A stretch of DNA of 64,000 nucleotides from Desulfobulbaceae bacterium (GTDB lineage Bacteria; Desulfobacterota; Desulfobulbia; Desulfobulbales; SURF-16): positions 22,821-86,820 of the forward strand of contig JAGXFQ010000015.1 in NCBI GenBank assembly GCA_024637145.1, given 5' to 3'. The position numbers were made by a program, and so were the translations under genes. How positions within the stretch are numbered: the stretch's first letter is position 1; each line of letters starts with the position of its first letter. The notes beneath the pieces were generated by a model that did not search any database, was not told where the DNA came from, and worked only from the letters and a program-made list of their open reading frames with translations. Shown here piece after piece: positions 51,427 through 60,191 of this stretch.

Positions 51427-52452
51427 TCAGGAAATGTGGTCCCTGATAAGAACCTCGGCGATCTGCACGGCGTTCAAGGCTGCTCCTTTCAGGATATTAT
51501 CAGAGACGATCCACATGTTGATACCATTGGCGATGGACTCATCCTCGCGAATACGACCCACCAGGGTATCAAAGCGGCCGACACAATCCAGGGCCAGGGG
51601 ATATTCATTATTGGCGGGGTTATCAACAAGGGTGACGCCCTCAGCCGTCTTCATGAGATCCTTTACCTGCTGGGCGGTGATCTTGCTCTTGGTTTCCACA
51701 TTAACCGCTTCGGAGTGGCCGTAGACAACCGGCACCCGCACCGTGGTGGCAGTGACGCCGATGGTGTCGTCTTCGAAGATCTTTCTGGTTTCATTAACCA
51801 TTTTCATCTCTTCCTTGGTATAGCCGTTTTCCAGGAAGGAATCGATATGGGGCAGGCAGTTAAAGGCAATCTGATGCGGGTAGACAGCCACCGGCATCTT
51901 GTCGTCGTTGGCATAGGCCTTCACCTGGGCCTGGAGTTCCTCAATGGCAGAGGTACCGCTGCCGGAGACGGCCTGATAGGTGGAGACCACAATACGCTTA
52001 ATGCCCACCTTGTCACGAATAGGTTTTAAGGCCACCATCATCTGAATGGTGGAACAGTTGGGGTTGGCAATAATCCCATGGGCCTTATAGCCAAGAAGAG
52101 CATGACCATTGACCTCAGGTACAACCAGGGGGATTTCCGGGTCCATGCGATAGGCACTGGAATTATCCACCACAATGGCCCCTGCCTTGGCGGCAGCAGG
52201 TGCAAAATCAAGGGATCGCTGCGCCCCCGCTGAAAAGAGGGCGATATCAATATCAGTAAAGGCGTTTTCATCAAGGAGCTGCACCACCAGGTCCTGCCCC
52301 TTGTACTGTAATACCTTGCCCACGGAACGGGATGAGGCCAGAAGTCGAAGCTCCTTGATGGGGAAATCACGTCTGGCCAGAACATCAAGCATGGCGCCGC
52401 CCACGGCACCGGTGGCGCCGGCGATAGCAACATTATATCCTTCTTTTCGCAT
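51427..52452 (-). CDS. asd: Aspartate-semialdehyde dehydrogenase
   Basis: 341 aa. It reduces aspartyl phosphate to the semialdehyde, following LysC toward lysine, threonine, methionine and diaminopimelate. NADP site NVAIAGATGAVGGAMLDVL, catalytic Cys in IIANPNCSTIQMMVALKP, and VSTYQAVSGSGTSAIEEL are characteristic. HSEAVNVETKSKI carries the catalytic His. The ribosome site AGAGGAG precedes the ATG. leuA lies upstream after 161 bases, a gap with only a short stem (TGTCC/GGACA near 52540), so asd may share the ilv-leu transcript. Confidence 0.95.
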   Translation of the reverse strand: MRKEGYNVAIAGATGAVGGAMLDVLARRDFPIKELRLLASSRSVGKVLQYKGQDLVVQLLDENAFTDIDIALFSAGAQRSLDFAPAAAKAGAIVVDNSSAYRMDPEIPLVVPEVNGHALLGYKAHGIIANPNCSTIQMMVALKPIRDKVGIKRIVVSTYQAVSGSGTSAIEELQAQVKAYANDDKMPVAVYPHQIAFNCLPHIDSFLENGYTKEEMKMVNETRKIFEDDTIGVTATTVRVPVVYGHSEAVNVETKSKITAQQVKDLMKTAEGVTLVDNPANNEYPLALDCVGRFDTLVGRIREDESIANGINMWIVSDNILKGAALNAVQIAEVLIRDHIS

Positions 52453-52613
52453 CGTTAATCTCCTCTAGATAGATCTATGTAAAAAATGTGCACCTTCATG
52501 ACCAAAAACGGCCCTGGTTCCGGGGCGCCGAGATCTCTTGTCCGTAAAGGACAGGTCCAAAGAGGATCCTCAGCAAGAGACGGCACACCACTCCTTCAAA
52601 AAAACAGGACGTC

Positions 52614-54161
52614 TTATTTTTTTTTCAACTTCAGATAGGCCGCCCGATTGAGACCATTCATGTAGGCCTTGGCCGCTGCCGTAATAATATCAGGATCAGC
52701 CCCCTGACCGACAATAATCTTACCGTCATCCTCAAGGCGCACCATAACCTCCCCCTGGGCATCCGTGCCGCCGGTGATGGAGCTGACGGCAAAATAGAGG
52801 AGCCGGCAGGTGGTGCCGGTCAACCTGGCAATGGTCTTAAAGGCGGCATCAATGGGACCAACCCCCAACCCGGCACCTTCACGGGGTTCGCCATTGACAA
52901 GAATTTTGATCCCGGTGGTAGGCAAGGCATGATTGCCGCTCATGGCACCCAGAGAAACGAGCTCATAGGTATTTGGTATGGGCAGGACCTCATCCATCAA
53001 GATGGCCTCGATATCTTCATCACAGATATCTTTTTTTCGGTCAGCAAGATCCTTGAAACGGCTGAAGACGCGCTGCAGGTCCTCATCACTGAGCGCCTCA
53101 TAGCCCAGGGAGGCGATACGGTCCTGCAGGGCATGGCGGCCGGAGTGTTTGCCCAGGATCAGATTACCGGAGGCCAGTCCCACATCCGCGGGATTCATGA
53201 TCTCATAGGTGGTGCGTTCCTTCAACATGCCGTCCTGATGGATGCCTGACTCATGGGCAAAGGCATTGGCCCCGACAATGGCCTTATTGGGCTGCACCAG
53301 CATGCCGGTAATGGTACTCACCATCCGGCTGGAGGGATGAATCTGTTCCGTGACAATATGGCTGGTCACCTCATGCTGATCCGGCCTGGTGCGGATGACC
53401 ATCACAAGTTCTTCCATGGCCGTATTGCCGGCCCGTTCGCCAATGCCGTTAATGGTTGTTTCCACCTGCCGAACACCGGCCTTGATGGCGGCCAGGGAGT
53501 TGGCCACGGCCAGCCCCAGATCATTATGGCAATGCACACTGAGCACGGCCTTGTGGATATTGGGAGTATGCGCGAGCACATACCGAATCTGGCCGGCGAA
53601 TTCATCCGGCATGGCATAGCCGGTGGTGTCAGGGAAATTGAGGGTGGTGGCCCCGGCCTCAATAACAGCGGCAAAGACCTGACAGACAAAGTCAAGATCA
53701 CTGCGGGTGGCGTCTTCGGCCGAAAATTCCACATTGGAGGTGTACTGAGCAGCATGGCGCACCGCGGAAACGGCAAGTTCCAACACCTGCTCCCTGGACA
53801 TCTTCAGCTTATGCTTGAGATGGATATCAGAGGTGGCAAGAAAGGTGTGGATACGGGGATTGAAGCCGTTCTTCAAAGCATCCCAGGCCCTGTCAATATC
53901 TTTGACACTGGCTCGGGCCAGGCCGGCAATCTGGACATCTTGCAGATTGTCGGCAATATTTTTCACACAGTCAAAATCACCTACAGAAGCAATGGGAAAG
54001 CCCGCTTCAATGACATCCACGCGCAGCTTGACCAATTGCTGGGCCAATCTGAATTTCTCCTGCATATTCATGGTGGCGCCGGGAGATTGTTCACCATCGC
54101 GCAGGGTGGTATCAAAGATGACAAGCTGCTCTTTGCTGGAGGCTATGTTGGTACTCTTCAT
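52614..54161 (-). CDS. leuA: 2-isopropylmalate synthase
   Basis: 515 aa from the ATG at 54161; a TTG at 54176 overlapping the pssA stop is the alternative. LeuA condenses 2-oxoisovalerate with acetyl-CoA, committing carbon to leucine. IFDTTLRDGEQSPGATMN and SVHCHNDLGLAVANSLA carry the metal ligands; INGIGERAGNTAMEELVM is the third family block. A regulatory LeuA dimer domain fills the last about 120 residues. The window also has the paralogue cimA (7040), which keeps the two acetyl-transfer routes separate. Confidence 0.95.
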   Translation of the reverse strand: MKSTNIASSKEQLVIFDTTLRDGEQSPGATMNMQEKFRLAQQLVKLRVDVIEAGFPIASVGDFDCVKNIADNLQDVQIAGLARASVKDIDRAWDALKNGFNPRIHTFLATSDIHLKHKLKMSREQVLELAVSAVRHAAQYTSNVEFSAEDATRSDLDFVCQVFAAVIEAGATTLNFPDTTGYAMPDEFAGQIRYVLAHTPNIHKAVLSVHCHNDLGLAVANSLAAIKAGVRQVETTINGIGERAGNTAMEELVMVIRTRPDQHEVTSHIVTEQIHPSSRMVSTITGMLVQPNKAIVGANAFAHESGIHQDGMLKERTTYEIMNPADVGLASGNLILGKHSGRHALQDRIASLGYEALSDEDLQRVFSRFKDLADRKKDICDEDIEAILMDEVLPIPNTYELVSLGAMSGNHALPTTGIKILVNGEPREGAGLGVGPIDAAFKTIARLTGTTCRLLYFAVSSITGGTDAQGEVMVRLEDDGKIIVGQGADPDIITAAAKAYMNGLNRAAYLKLKKK

Positions 54162-54172
54162 AATGAGGTCAC

Positions 54173-54934
54173 TCAAGAATGGTGCTGCTTTTTCTTTTCT
54201 TTTCCTTTCCTAAAGATAACATGATAGACCCCCGCAAGGGGCGCGGATAGAATATAGCCCACAAAAAGGAGAAAAAGAGTGATTTGCGGTTCTGTGGCAA
54301 TAACAATAAAAAACAAAACCGTACCCACCATGAACTGGAAGGTATTGGGCTTGGCAATATTCTTAAAGCTGTTGTAATGATGGGTGGAAACCATCAGATA
54401 AGAGAGGAGATAGACGGCAAGGAGCATGCCGATACTTAAATAATCGGACTGAGCCGCAAAGAAAAAACGGAAAAAAAGAACCGTGGTGGCAATCATGGCC
54501 GCTGCCGCCGGACAGGGCAGGCCGATAAAGACATTTTTCGGGGTTTCTTCTATCTGGGTATTGAAACGGGCCAGCCGTAAGGCCGTGGTGGCAACATATA
54601 AAAACGCCGCCAGCCAGCCAAAACGTCCATAAGGATGCAGCAGCCAGAGATAGGCCAACAGGGCCGGAGCCGCCCCAAAGGAGATAAGATCAGAAAGGGA
54701 GTCATATTCCTGGCCGAACTTACTGGTGGTGCCGGTCATCCGGGCAACCCTGCCGTCCAGGGTGTCGAAGATGGCGGCCACCAGGATTGCGATGGCGGCA
54801 GCCTTAAAGTTGCCGTTAATGGACGAGACAATGGAGTAAAAGCCGGAGAAGAGGCTGAAGGTCGTGATGAGATTGGGGAGAATATAGACCGTGCCATGAG
54901 GTGGATTCTTACTGATATCTTTAGTTTTTTCCAT
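54173..54934 (-). CDS. pssA: CDP-diacylglycerol-serine O-phosphatidyltransferase
   Basis: 253 aa from the ATG at 54934; the frame is open to a GTG at 54997. The CDP-alcohol phosphotransferase motif DGxxAR...G...D...D is seen as DTLDGRVARMTG, then FGQEYDSLSDLISFG. About eight membrane helices are present. It makes phosphatidylserine, which Psd, coded just upstream, turns into phosphatidylethanolamine. The stop overlaps the leuA start region. Confidence 0.93.
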   Translation of the reverse strand: MEKTKDISKNPPHGTVYILPNLITTFSLFSGFYSIVSSINGNFKAAAIAILVAAIFDTLDGRVARMTGTTSKFGQEYDSLSDLISFGAAPALLAYLWLLHPYGRFGWLAAFLYVATTALRLARFNTQIEETPKNVFIGLPCPAAAAMIATTVLFFRFFFAAQSDYLSIGMLLAVYLLSYLMVSTHHYNSFKNIAKPNTFQFMVGTVLFFIVIATEPQITLFLLFVGYILSAPLAGVYHVIFRKGKEKKKQHHS

Positions 54935-55028
54935 ACACCGCAACTCTGATTGGGGATTTTTTTGTGAAGGCGGACAGGAACCTATGCCCCTGAGCACTTT
55001 TTATACAGACAACCGCTTGTCGCCACGA

Positions 55029-55673
55029 TCACGGTAAAAAGCCCATAACCGTCTCCCCTGCCCTTACTTTCTGGCCGCTTTTCACCTCTAAACGGGTAGT
55101 TAAGGGGAGATAGAGATCAAGCCGCGAACCAAAACGAATAAGGCCAAAACGTTGACCGCGGCTCAAATGATCACCCTTTTCGGCCCAACAGACAATACGC
55201 CTGGCTATGAGACCGGCTACCTGAGTGACCGCATACTGCTGGCTTTGTTCCGTCTCCAGGATAGTCGTACAATACTCATTTTCCAGACCGCCCTTGTCGG
55301 AATCAGCGGCATAGAATTTCCCCGGCGAATAGAGGACATTGATGACCTTGCCTGGAAAGGGGATCCTGTTGACATGGACATTAAAGACATTCATGAAGAT
55401 GGAAACCTTGTAGACATGGTCCTGGATAAAACGGTCATCAAAGACTTTTTCCACCAGGATGACCTTGCCATCAGCGGGTGAGACCAGGGCCCCCTGCTCG
55501 GAAGGGGAAACCCGTTCCGGATCGCGGAAAAAATAGAGCTCAAACAGAGTGACCAGCCCGGCGCCAAGGGCCGCTATGGGGTACGCCAAAATGGCCAGGC
55601 ATAAGGTGATGAATGCCCCGGCGGCAATAAAGGGAACTCCTTCCAAGGCCACGGGTATCTGCGGTTTTTTCAT
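55029..55673 (-). CDS. psd: Phosphatidylserine decarboxylase, short (archaeal-type) form
   Basis: 214 aa. It decarboxylates phosphatidylserine to phosphatidylethanolamine. The short Psd form self-cleaves at a Gly-Ser pair, seen in IRFGSRLDLYLP (near residue 180), to form the pyruvoyl group. Two N-terminal hydrophobic stretches (about 12-45) hold it in the membrane. VSIFMNVFNVHVNRIPFPG and SPADGKVI are family blocks. It pairs with pssA, with a 95-base gap to the start used here. Confidence 0.93.
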   Translation of the reverse strand: MKKPQIPVALEGVPFIAAGAFITLCLAILAYPIAALGAGLVTLFELYFFRDPERVSPSEQGALVSPADGKVILVEKVFDDRFIQDHVYKVSIFMNVFNVHVNRIPFPGKVINVLYSPGKFYAADSDKGGLENEYCTTILETEQSQQYAVTQVAGLIARRIVCWAEKGDHLSRGQRFGLIRFGSRLDLYLPLTTRLEVKSGQKVRAGETVMGFLP

Positions 55674-55753
55674 AAATCAGCAACTCAGTAAAAAATAAGA
55701 TCCATGGGTCATGGGGCGCAAGGCCTGGTCTGACCAGAGACTCATACAAAGAA

Positions 55754-55782
55754 ACTGGTATCCCTGAAAAAGAGATACCAGT
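55754..55782 (-). terminator. Hairpin between ilvN and psd
   Basis: ACTGGTATC (55754-55762) pairs perfectly with GATACCAGT (55774-55782) over an 11-base loop. On the minus strand it is followed by TTTCTTTG, a poor T run. It may weaken read-through from ilvN to psd, or be a stability element. It lies where ilvC sits in some related clusters. Confidence 0.45.
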
Positions 55783-55859
55783 CTACAATTATCTTCACAA
55801 GCCGGGACCAGAAGTCATCAGCAAGGCAAGGTGCCGGAAAAATATTGTGCCGGTGATTC

Positions 55860-56345
55860 CTATAATTTTTTAGAGGCCCTGGTCATGGCGATGATACCCG
55901 TGCGGACCATCTCCTGGATACCAATGGGTTTCAGGAGCTCACAGACAGCCTTTATTTTGGCCCTGGTGCCGGTGATTTCCAGGGCGTAACTTCTGGGGCT
56001 GACATCCACCACCCGCGCCCTGAAAATATCGGCAATACGCAGAACCTCGGCCCGGGTAGTTGCCTCAGCCTTTACCCGAATCAGGACCATTTCCCTCTCC
56101 ACATTATCGGTTTCCGTGATGTCCGTTACCTTGATAACATCAATAAGTTTGTGGAGTTGCTTGGTAATCTGCTCAACAATGCCGTCATCGCCTGAGGTCA
56201 CCAGGGTAAGGCAGGATACACCCGGCTCCAGGACTTCAGCCACAGAAAGACTTTCAATATTAAAGCCACGGCCGGAAAAGAGCCCGGTAACCCTGGAAAG
56301 AACGCCAGGTTTATTTTGTAATAATACGGAGATAGTATGTTTCAT
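55860..56345 (-). CDS. ilvN: Acetolactate synthase small (regulatory) subunit
   Basis: 161 aa, standard for IlvN/IlvH. It raises activity of IlvB and gives valine feedback control. The N-terminal ACT domain reads TISVLLQNKPGVLSRVTGLFSGRGFNI and binds valine at its dimer interface (key part NKPGVLSRVTGLF). The C-terminal ALS_ss domain has SYALEITGTRAKIKAV. It follows ilvB after 51 bases. Confidence 0.95.
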   Translation of the reverse strand: MKHTISVLLQNKPGVLSRVTGLFSGRGFNIESLSVAEVLEPGVSCLTLVTSGDDGIVEQITKQLHKLIDVIKVTDITETDNVEREMVLIRVKAEATTRAEVLRIADIFRARVVDVSPRSYALEITGTRAKIKAVCELLKPIGIQEMVRTGIIAMTRASKKL

Positions 56346-56396
56346 GAGAGTCCCTTATCTCTATTCTTAATCTAGCAATAAACGTGGATGGGCTTA

Positions 56397-58130
56397 TTAA
56401 ACAAGCAGCATGTCCGTGGTTGCCTTACCGGCCGGAACCATGGGGAAAACGCCCTCTTCACGGGAAATGACAAAATCCATCAGTACCAGGGTATTGGTGG
56501 CCAGGGCCTCTTTGATAACAGGCTCTACCTCGCTGGGTTTGGTGGCTCGCAGGCCAACCGCTCCATAGGCCTCGGCAACCTTAACAAAATCAGGCTGGAT
56601 CTCCATGGGCGTGGCAGAGTAGCGCTTGTCATAGAAGAGTTCCTGCCACTGGCGGACCATACCGAGATAATTATTGTTGAGCAGGGCAATCTTGACAGGC
56701 AGCCTTTCCTGCATGGCAGTGGCCAGCTCCTGAATGTTCATCTGCAGGGAACCGTCACCGGCAACATCGATAACAGTACGACCCGGGGCCGCCATCTGGG
56801 CGCCAATGGCGGCAGGCAGACCATACCCCATGGTGCCGAGACCACCTGAGGTGATCAGGGTCCGGGGGTGATTAAAATGGTAGAACTGGGCCGCCCACAT
56901 CTGATGCTGGCCAACCTCGGTGGTGATAATCGCCTCACCTTGGGTCAATTCATGCAGTTTCTGGATAACGAATTGTGGCTTGATGACATCTGTTTCCTCC
57001 ACATAACCCAGGGGATACTTGGTCTTCCACTCCTTGATCTGATCATGCCATGGCCCAAGCTTGGCTTTCTCTGTCTCCAGATCAAAAGAAGAAGCATCAA
57101 GCCATTTATTCATCTGCTCCATGGCCTCTTTACAGCCGGCCACAATGGGAATATCCACCTCCACATTCTTACTGATGGAGGTGGGATCAATATCAATATG
57201 AATAATCGTGGCGTCCGGGGCAAAGGCATCCACCCGACCGGTGACCCGATCATCAAAACGGGCGCCCACGGCAATCAGGACATCACTCTTGGCCACTGCC
57301 ATGTTGGCAAAATAGGTGCCGTGCATGCCCAGCATCCCCAGGGAGAGGGAGTCTGTGCCGGGGAAACCGCCCAGCCCCATGAGAGTCATGGTCACCGGAA
57401 TCCCCAGTTTGTAGGCAAACTCGGTGAGCTGTTCATGGGCATTACCCAAAATGACACCGCCGCCAATATAAAGAACAGGCCGTTTACCGGCCAGGATGGC
57501 CTTACAGGCCTTCTCAATCTGGCCGGGATGGGGGGCATAGGTGGGTCTATAGGTCCGCATCTTCACCGGTGTCTTGGCGGGAAAGTCGATGATGGCGGCC
57601 ATGACATCCTTGGGCAGATCAATCAGCACAGGACCGGGACGACCAGTGCGGGCCACATGAAAGGCCTCGCGGATGGTGGGAACCAGATCCTTGATATCCT
57701 TGACAAGATAATTATGCTTGGTGCAGGGACGGGTAATCCCGACAATATCGACCTCCTGAAAGGCATCATTGCCAATGAGGGCAGTGGGAACCTGACCGGA
57801 GAAGACGACAATGGGAATGGAATCAAGATAGGCCGTGGCAATACCCGTCACCGCATTGGTGGCGCCGGGGCCTGAGGTCACCAGGGCAACACCCACCTGG
57901 CCGCTTACCCGGGCATAGGCATCAGCGGCATGAACCGCTGCCTGCTCATGACGGACAAGAACATGGTGGATCTTGTCCTGCTGAAAAATGGTGTCATAGA
58001 GATCAATAACTGCTCCACCAGGGAAGCCGAAAATAGTTTGAACATTTTCTTCCTCCAGACATTGCATGAATGCCTGGGTGCCTGTCATCTTCATAGAACT
58101 GGTCCCATTGTTTGTTTCGTGGCTTTTCAT
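56397..58130 (-). CDS. ilvB: Acetolactate synthase large (catalytic) subunit
   Basis: 577 aa from the ATG at 58130; ATG 58094 (starting MKMTGTQAFMQCL) is also possible, and the frame is open to a TTG at 58142. It joins two pyruvates, or pyruvate with 2-oxobutyrate, for valine, leucine and isoleucine. The TPP-activating Glu is in VLVRHEQAAVHAADAYAR; the TPP/metal motif is VAGDGSLQMNIQELATAMQ and NNNYLGMVRQWQ. FPGGAVIDLYD and TSGPGATNAVTGIATAY are further ilvB blocks. A promoter and a possible attenuator lie upstream. 2-Oxobutyrate would come from the CimA route. Confidence 0.96.
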   Translation of the reverse strand: MKSHETNNGTSSMKMTGTQAFMQCLEEENVQTIFGFPGGAVIDLYDTIFQQDKIHHVLVRHEQAAVHAADAYARVSGQVGVALVTSGPGATNAVTGIATAYLDSIPIVVFSGQVPTALIGNDAFQEVDIVGITRPCTKHNYLVKDIKDLVPTIREAFHVARTGRPGPVLIDLPKDVMAAIIDFPAKTPVKMRTYRPTYAPHPGQIEKACKAILAGKRPVLYIGGGVILGNAHEQLTEFAYKLGIPVTMTLMGLGGFPGTDSLSLGMLGMHGTYFANMAVAKSDVLIAVGARFDDRVTGRVDAFAPDATIIHIDIDPTSISKNVEVDIPIVAGCKEAMEQMNKWLDASSFDLETEKAKLGPWHDQIKEWKTKYPLGYVEETDVIKPQFVIQKLHELTQGEAIITTEVGQHQMWAAQFYHFNHPRTLITSGGLGTMGYGLPAAIGAQMAAPGRTVIDVAGDGSLQMNIQELATAMQERLPVKIALLNNNYLGMVRQWQELFYDKRYSATPMEIQPDFVKVAEAYGAVGLRATKPSEVEPVIKEALATNTLVLMDFVISREEGVFPMVPAGKATTDMLLV

Positions 58131-58169
58131 CTTTAGCCACAATGGTTTGTCGAGGAGTATAAATAAATT

Positions 58170-58204
58170 AAAAAAAGGATTGCTGAAAAAGGGTTGCGAG
58201 CAAT
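58170..58204 (-). promoter_or_regulatory. Candidate attenuator hairpin in the ilvB leader
   Basis: On the minus strand ATTGCT (58204-58199) and AGCAAT (58184-58179) form a 6-bp stem, followed by CC and seven T residues (58176-58170). It lies between the promoter at 58229-58256 and the ilvB start. No leader peptide rich in branched-chain codons is seen, so control by ribosome stalling is unsupported. Confidence 0.35.
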
Positions 58205-58228
58205 TTGAACGTAAACAAAGAGTAAAGC

Positions 58229-58256
58229 ACTATATAAGTCACTGAAAAATTGTCAA
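58229..58256 (-). promoter_or_regulatory. Strong sigma-70-like promoter for ilvB
   Basis: On the minus strand, consensus TTGACA (58256-58251) is 16 bases from TATAGT (58234-58229). Transcription would begin near 58222, giving a leader of about 90 bases before ilvB. Confidence 0.65.
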
Positions 58257-58326
58257 GCCAGTTATGGCTCCAGCGGTTCAAAGAAACAGGCGCCTTGGCA
58301 AGAAACGAAGAGCCGCCTTACGGCGT

Positions 58327-59130
58327 CTACGGACGGAAGATCCCTTTTTCCCGGCCCAGGTTAAGAAAAAAATCAACGGCCCGCCGCCCTTCCTCCCCCA
58401 GCGAGACAGAAAAGGCATTGACATATAATTCAATGTGGCTGTTGATGATCTCTCTTCCCATCTCCTGGGCATGGGTCCTGATATATTGACAACTCTCTTC
58501 CGGATGGCTGCAGGCGTAGCTGACACTGTCGCCAATGACCTCCTCAATGAGCCTGATCTTCTCCGGGCCCAGGGAGCGTTGCGCCGCAATGCCACCCAAA
58601 GGGAGGGGCTGACCCGTGGTCTCCTCCCACCACTTGCCCAGATCCTGGACACAGGCCAGACCATGCTGCTGGTAGGTGAAGCGGCTCTCATGGATGATAA
58701 CACCCCCATCCACTGTCCCGTCGGCAACCGCCTCCATGATCCGGTCAAAGGCCATGATCTTGGTCTGCACCGGAGACGGGGCATAGAGCTGCAGCAGCAT
58801 GGCAGCTGTGGTGTAGCGGCCGGGAATGGCAATAACGGCCTGGCGTACATCCAGCGGTACCCCCTGGCGGCTGACCAGGAGAGGGCCGCAGCCCCTGCCC
58901 AGGGCGCTGCCGGCATCAAGCAGGAGATAACGGTCCAGAACGTGCCCCAGGGCATGAAAGGAAAGTTTGGTCACATCAAGACGCCCCTGCAGGGCCCAGC
59001 TGTTCAAGGTCTCCACATCAGCCAGCAAGGGGTCGGCAAAAACCAGCCCCCTGGTGTCCACAAGGCCATGGGTCATGGCATGAAAGATAAAGGTGTCATT
59101 GGGACAGGGAGAAAAAGCAAGGGAGAGCAT
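58327..59130 (-). CDS. mqnD: 1,4-dihydroxy-6-naphthoate synthase (futalosine pathway)
   Basis: 267 aa. MqnD cleaves cyclic dehypoxanthine futalosine to 1,4-dihydroxy-6-naphthoate in the alternative menaquinone route. The start LSLAFSPCPNDTFIFHAM is a strong MqnD marker. Others are LDVTKLSFHAL, IPGRYTTAAMLLQLY, DGGVIIHESRFTYQ and a C-terminal HIELYVNAFS. It has a periplasmic-binding-protein fold but no signal peptide. It follows mqnB after 8 bases. Confidence 0.94.
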   Translation of the reverse strand: MLSLAFSPCPNDTFIFHAMTHGLVDTRGLVFADPLLADVETLNSWALQGRLDVTKLSFHALGHVLDRYLLLDAGSALGRGCGPLLVSRQGVPLDVRQAVIAIPGRYTTAAMLLQLYAPSPVQTKIMAFDRIMEAVADGTVDGGVIIHESRFTYQQHGLACVQDLGKWWEETTGQPLPLGGIAAQRSLGPEKIRLIEEVIGDSVSYACSHPEESCQYIRTHAQEMGREIINSHIELYVNAFSVSLGEEGRRAVDFFLNLGREKGIFRP

Positions 59131-59138
59131 GGTTAAGG

Positions 59139-59789
59139 TCAGCGCAGATAATCAGTTAAAAAATGTCCGGCCACGGCCGCGCCCTTGGCAGCGGCCTCAG
59201 CAAGACGCCAGGCAGAAGTATCACGGTCCACCACCATATTACTCATGCAGCGGATTTCCAGCCAGTCGAGGCCATACCCCTGGCACACCCGGGCCACAGC
59301 CGCCCCTTCCATGTTTTCACAGATGGCCGCATAGGTCATGGCCAGCATTTCCCCCCGTTTCCGGGTGGCACTTACACAGTTCACCGAGACAAAGGGACCG
59401 GCATGGATCTCCTGCCCGGCAGCAAGAGACCATTGCTGAAATTGCTGCAGCAGCTCGCCCTGGCAGGGAAAAAACTGATGGACAACAAGCTCCGGCGATC
59501 CCAGGAGTGCGAGACGATCCTCAAAGCAGATCGCCATGTCACCAATGACCTCTGAAGAGGCGAGACAAAGATCAAGAATCTGCACACCGCTGCCGGCAAA
59601 GGCCCCGCCAACACCCAGATTGACAACGCCGCTGATCTCCTGGCCCTGCCTGGCCAGGAAAGCGGTGAGGGAATAGGCCGTATCCACAAGGCCGATGCCG
59701 GTTACCAGGAAACCGATCTCCGGAGTACCGGCAAATTGCTCTTGCAGAAGGGCGATTTCGCGGGAAGTGGCAGCGGTTACGAGCAGCAT
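59139..59789 (-). CDS. mqnB: Futalosine hydrolase
   Basis: 216 aa, nucleoside-phosphorylase-like fold as in MTA/SAH nucleosidase. It removes hypoxanthine from futalosine, giving dehypoxanthine futalosine. LVTGIGLVDTAYSLTAFLA and VVNLGVGGAFAGSGVQILD are the N-terminal blocks. ENMEGAAVARVC carries the ribose-binding Glu-Met-Glu, and RCMSNMVVDRD the catalytic Asp. The ATG directly abuts the panD stop. Together with mqnD this argues strongly for the futalosine route. Confidence 0.92.
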   Translation of the reverse strand: MLLVTAATSREIALLQEQFAGTPEIGFLVTGIGLVDTAYSLTAFLARQGQEISGVVNLGVGGAFAGSGVQILDLCLASSEVIGDMAICFEDRLALLGSPELVVHQFFPCQGELLQQFQQWSLAAGQEIHAGPFVSVNCVSATRKRGEMLAMTYAAICENMEGAAVARVCQGYGLDWLEIRCMSNMVVDRDTSAWRLAEAAAKGAAVAGHFLTDYLR

Positions 59790-60191
59790 TTAGGCAAAAT
59801 GGTCTTTAACGAGCTGGCTGCCGGCAAAGCCACACTCAATGACGTCCTTGACCCTGTTCTGCCCGTCAAGCACCACCACCTTGGGCTCAAAATCTCCCAG
59901 ATCATCGTCATGGTAAATGGCGTAAGAGACGATAATAATGAGATCGCCCACCATCCCTTTTCTGGCCGCCGCCCCATTAAGGCCGATGACGCCGGAACCA
60001 GCTTCTCCTTCAATGGCGTAGGTCTCCAGCCGTTCACCATTATTGATATTGTAGATACAGATCTTCTCGTAAGGCAAAAGGCCCACTACCCTCATCAGCT
60101 CATGATCAATGGTGAGGCTCCCTTCATACATCAGATCAGCCTGGGTCACCGTGGCCTTATGAATTTTCGACTTCAACATATTTCTAAACAT
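59790..60191 (-). CDS. panD: Aspartate 1-decarboxylase
   Basis: 133 aa from the ATG at 60191, chosen because GGAG lies six bases before it and the product begins MFRNMLKSKIHKATVT like other PanD; the frame is open to 60218. PanD forms beta-alanine for pantothenate. The proenzyme self-cleaves at Gly-Ser in LMYEGSLTID to make the pyruvoyl group. IYNINNGERLETYAIEG and NGAAARKGMVGDLIIIVSYA are conserved. It overlaps panC by 8 bases. Confidence 0.95.
   Translation of the reverse strand: MFRNMLKSKIHKATVTQADLMYEGSLTIDHELMRVVGLLPYEKICIYNINNGERLETYAIEGEAGSGVIGLNGAAARKGMVGDLIIIVSYAIYHDDDLGDFEPKVVVLDGQNRVKDVIECGFAGSQLVKDHFA

Noticed and set aside
53253..54224. Long plus-strand ORF opposite leuA
   Set aside because: It is antisense to a clear leuA and has repetitive Gly/His-rich composition typical of shadow frames.
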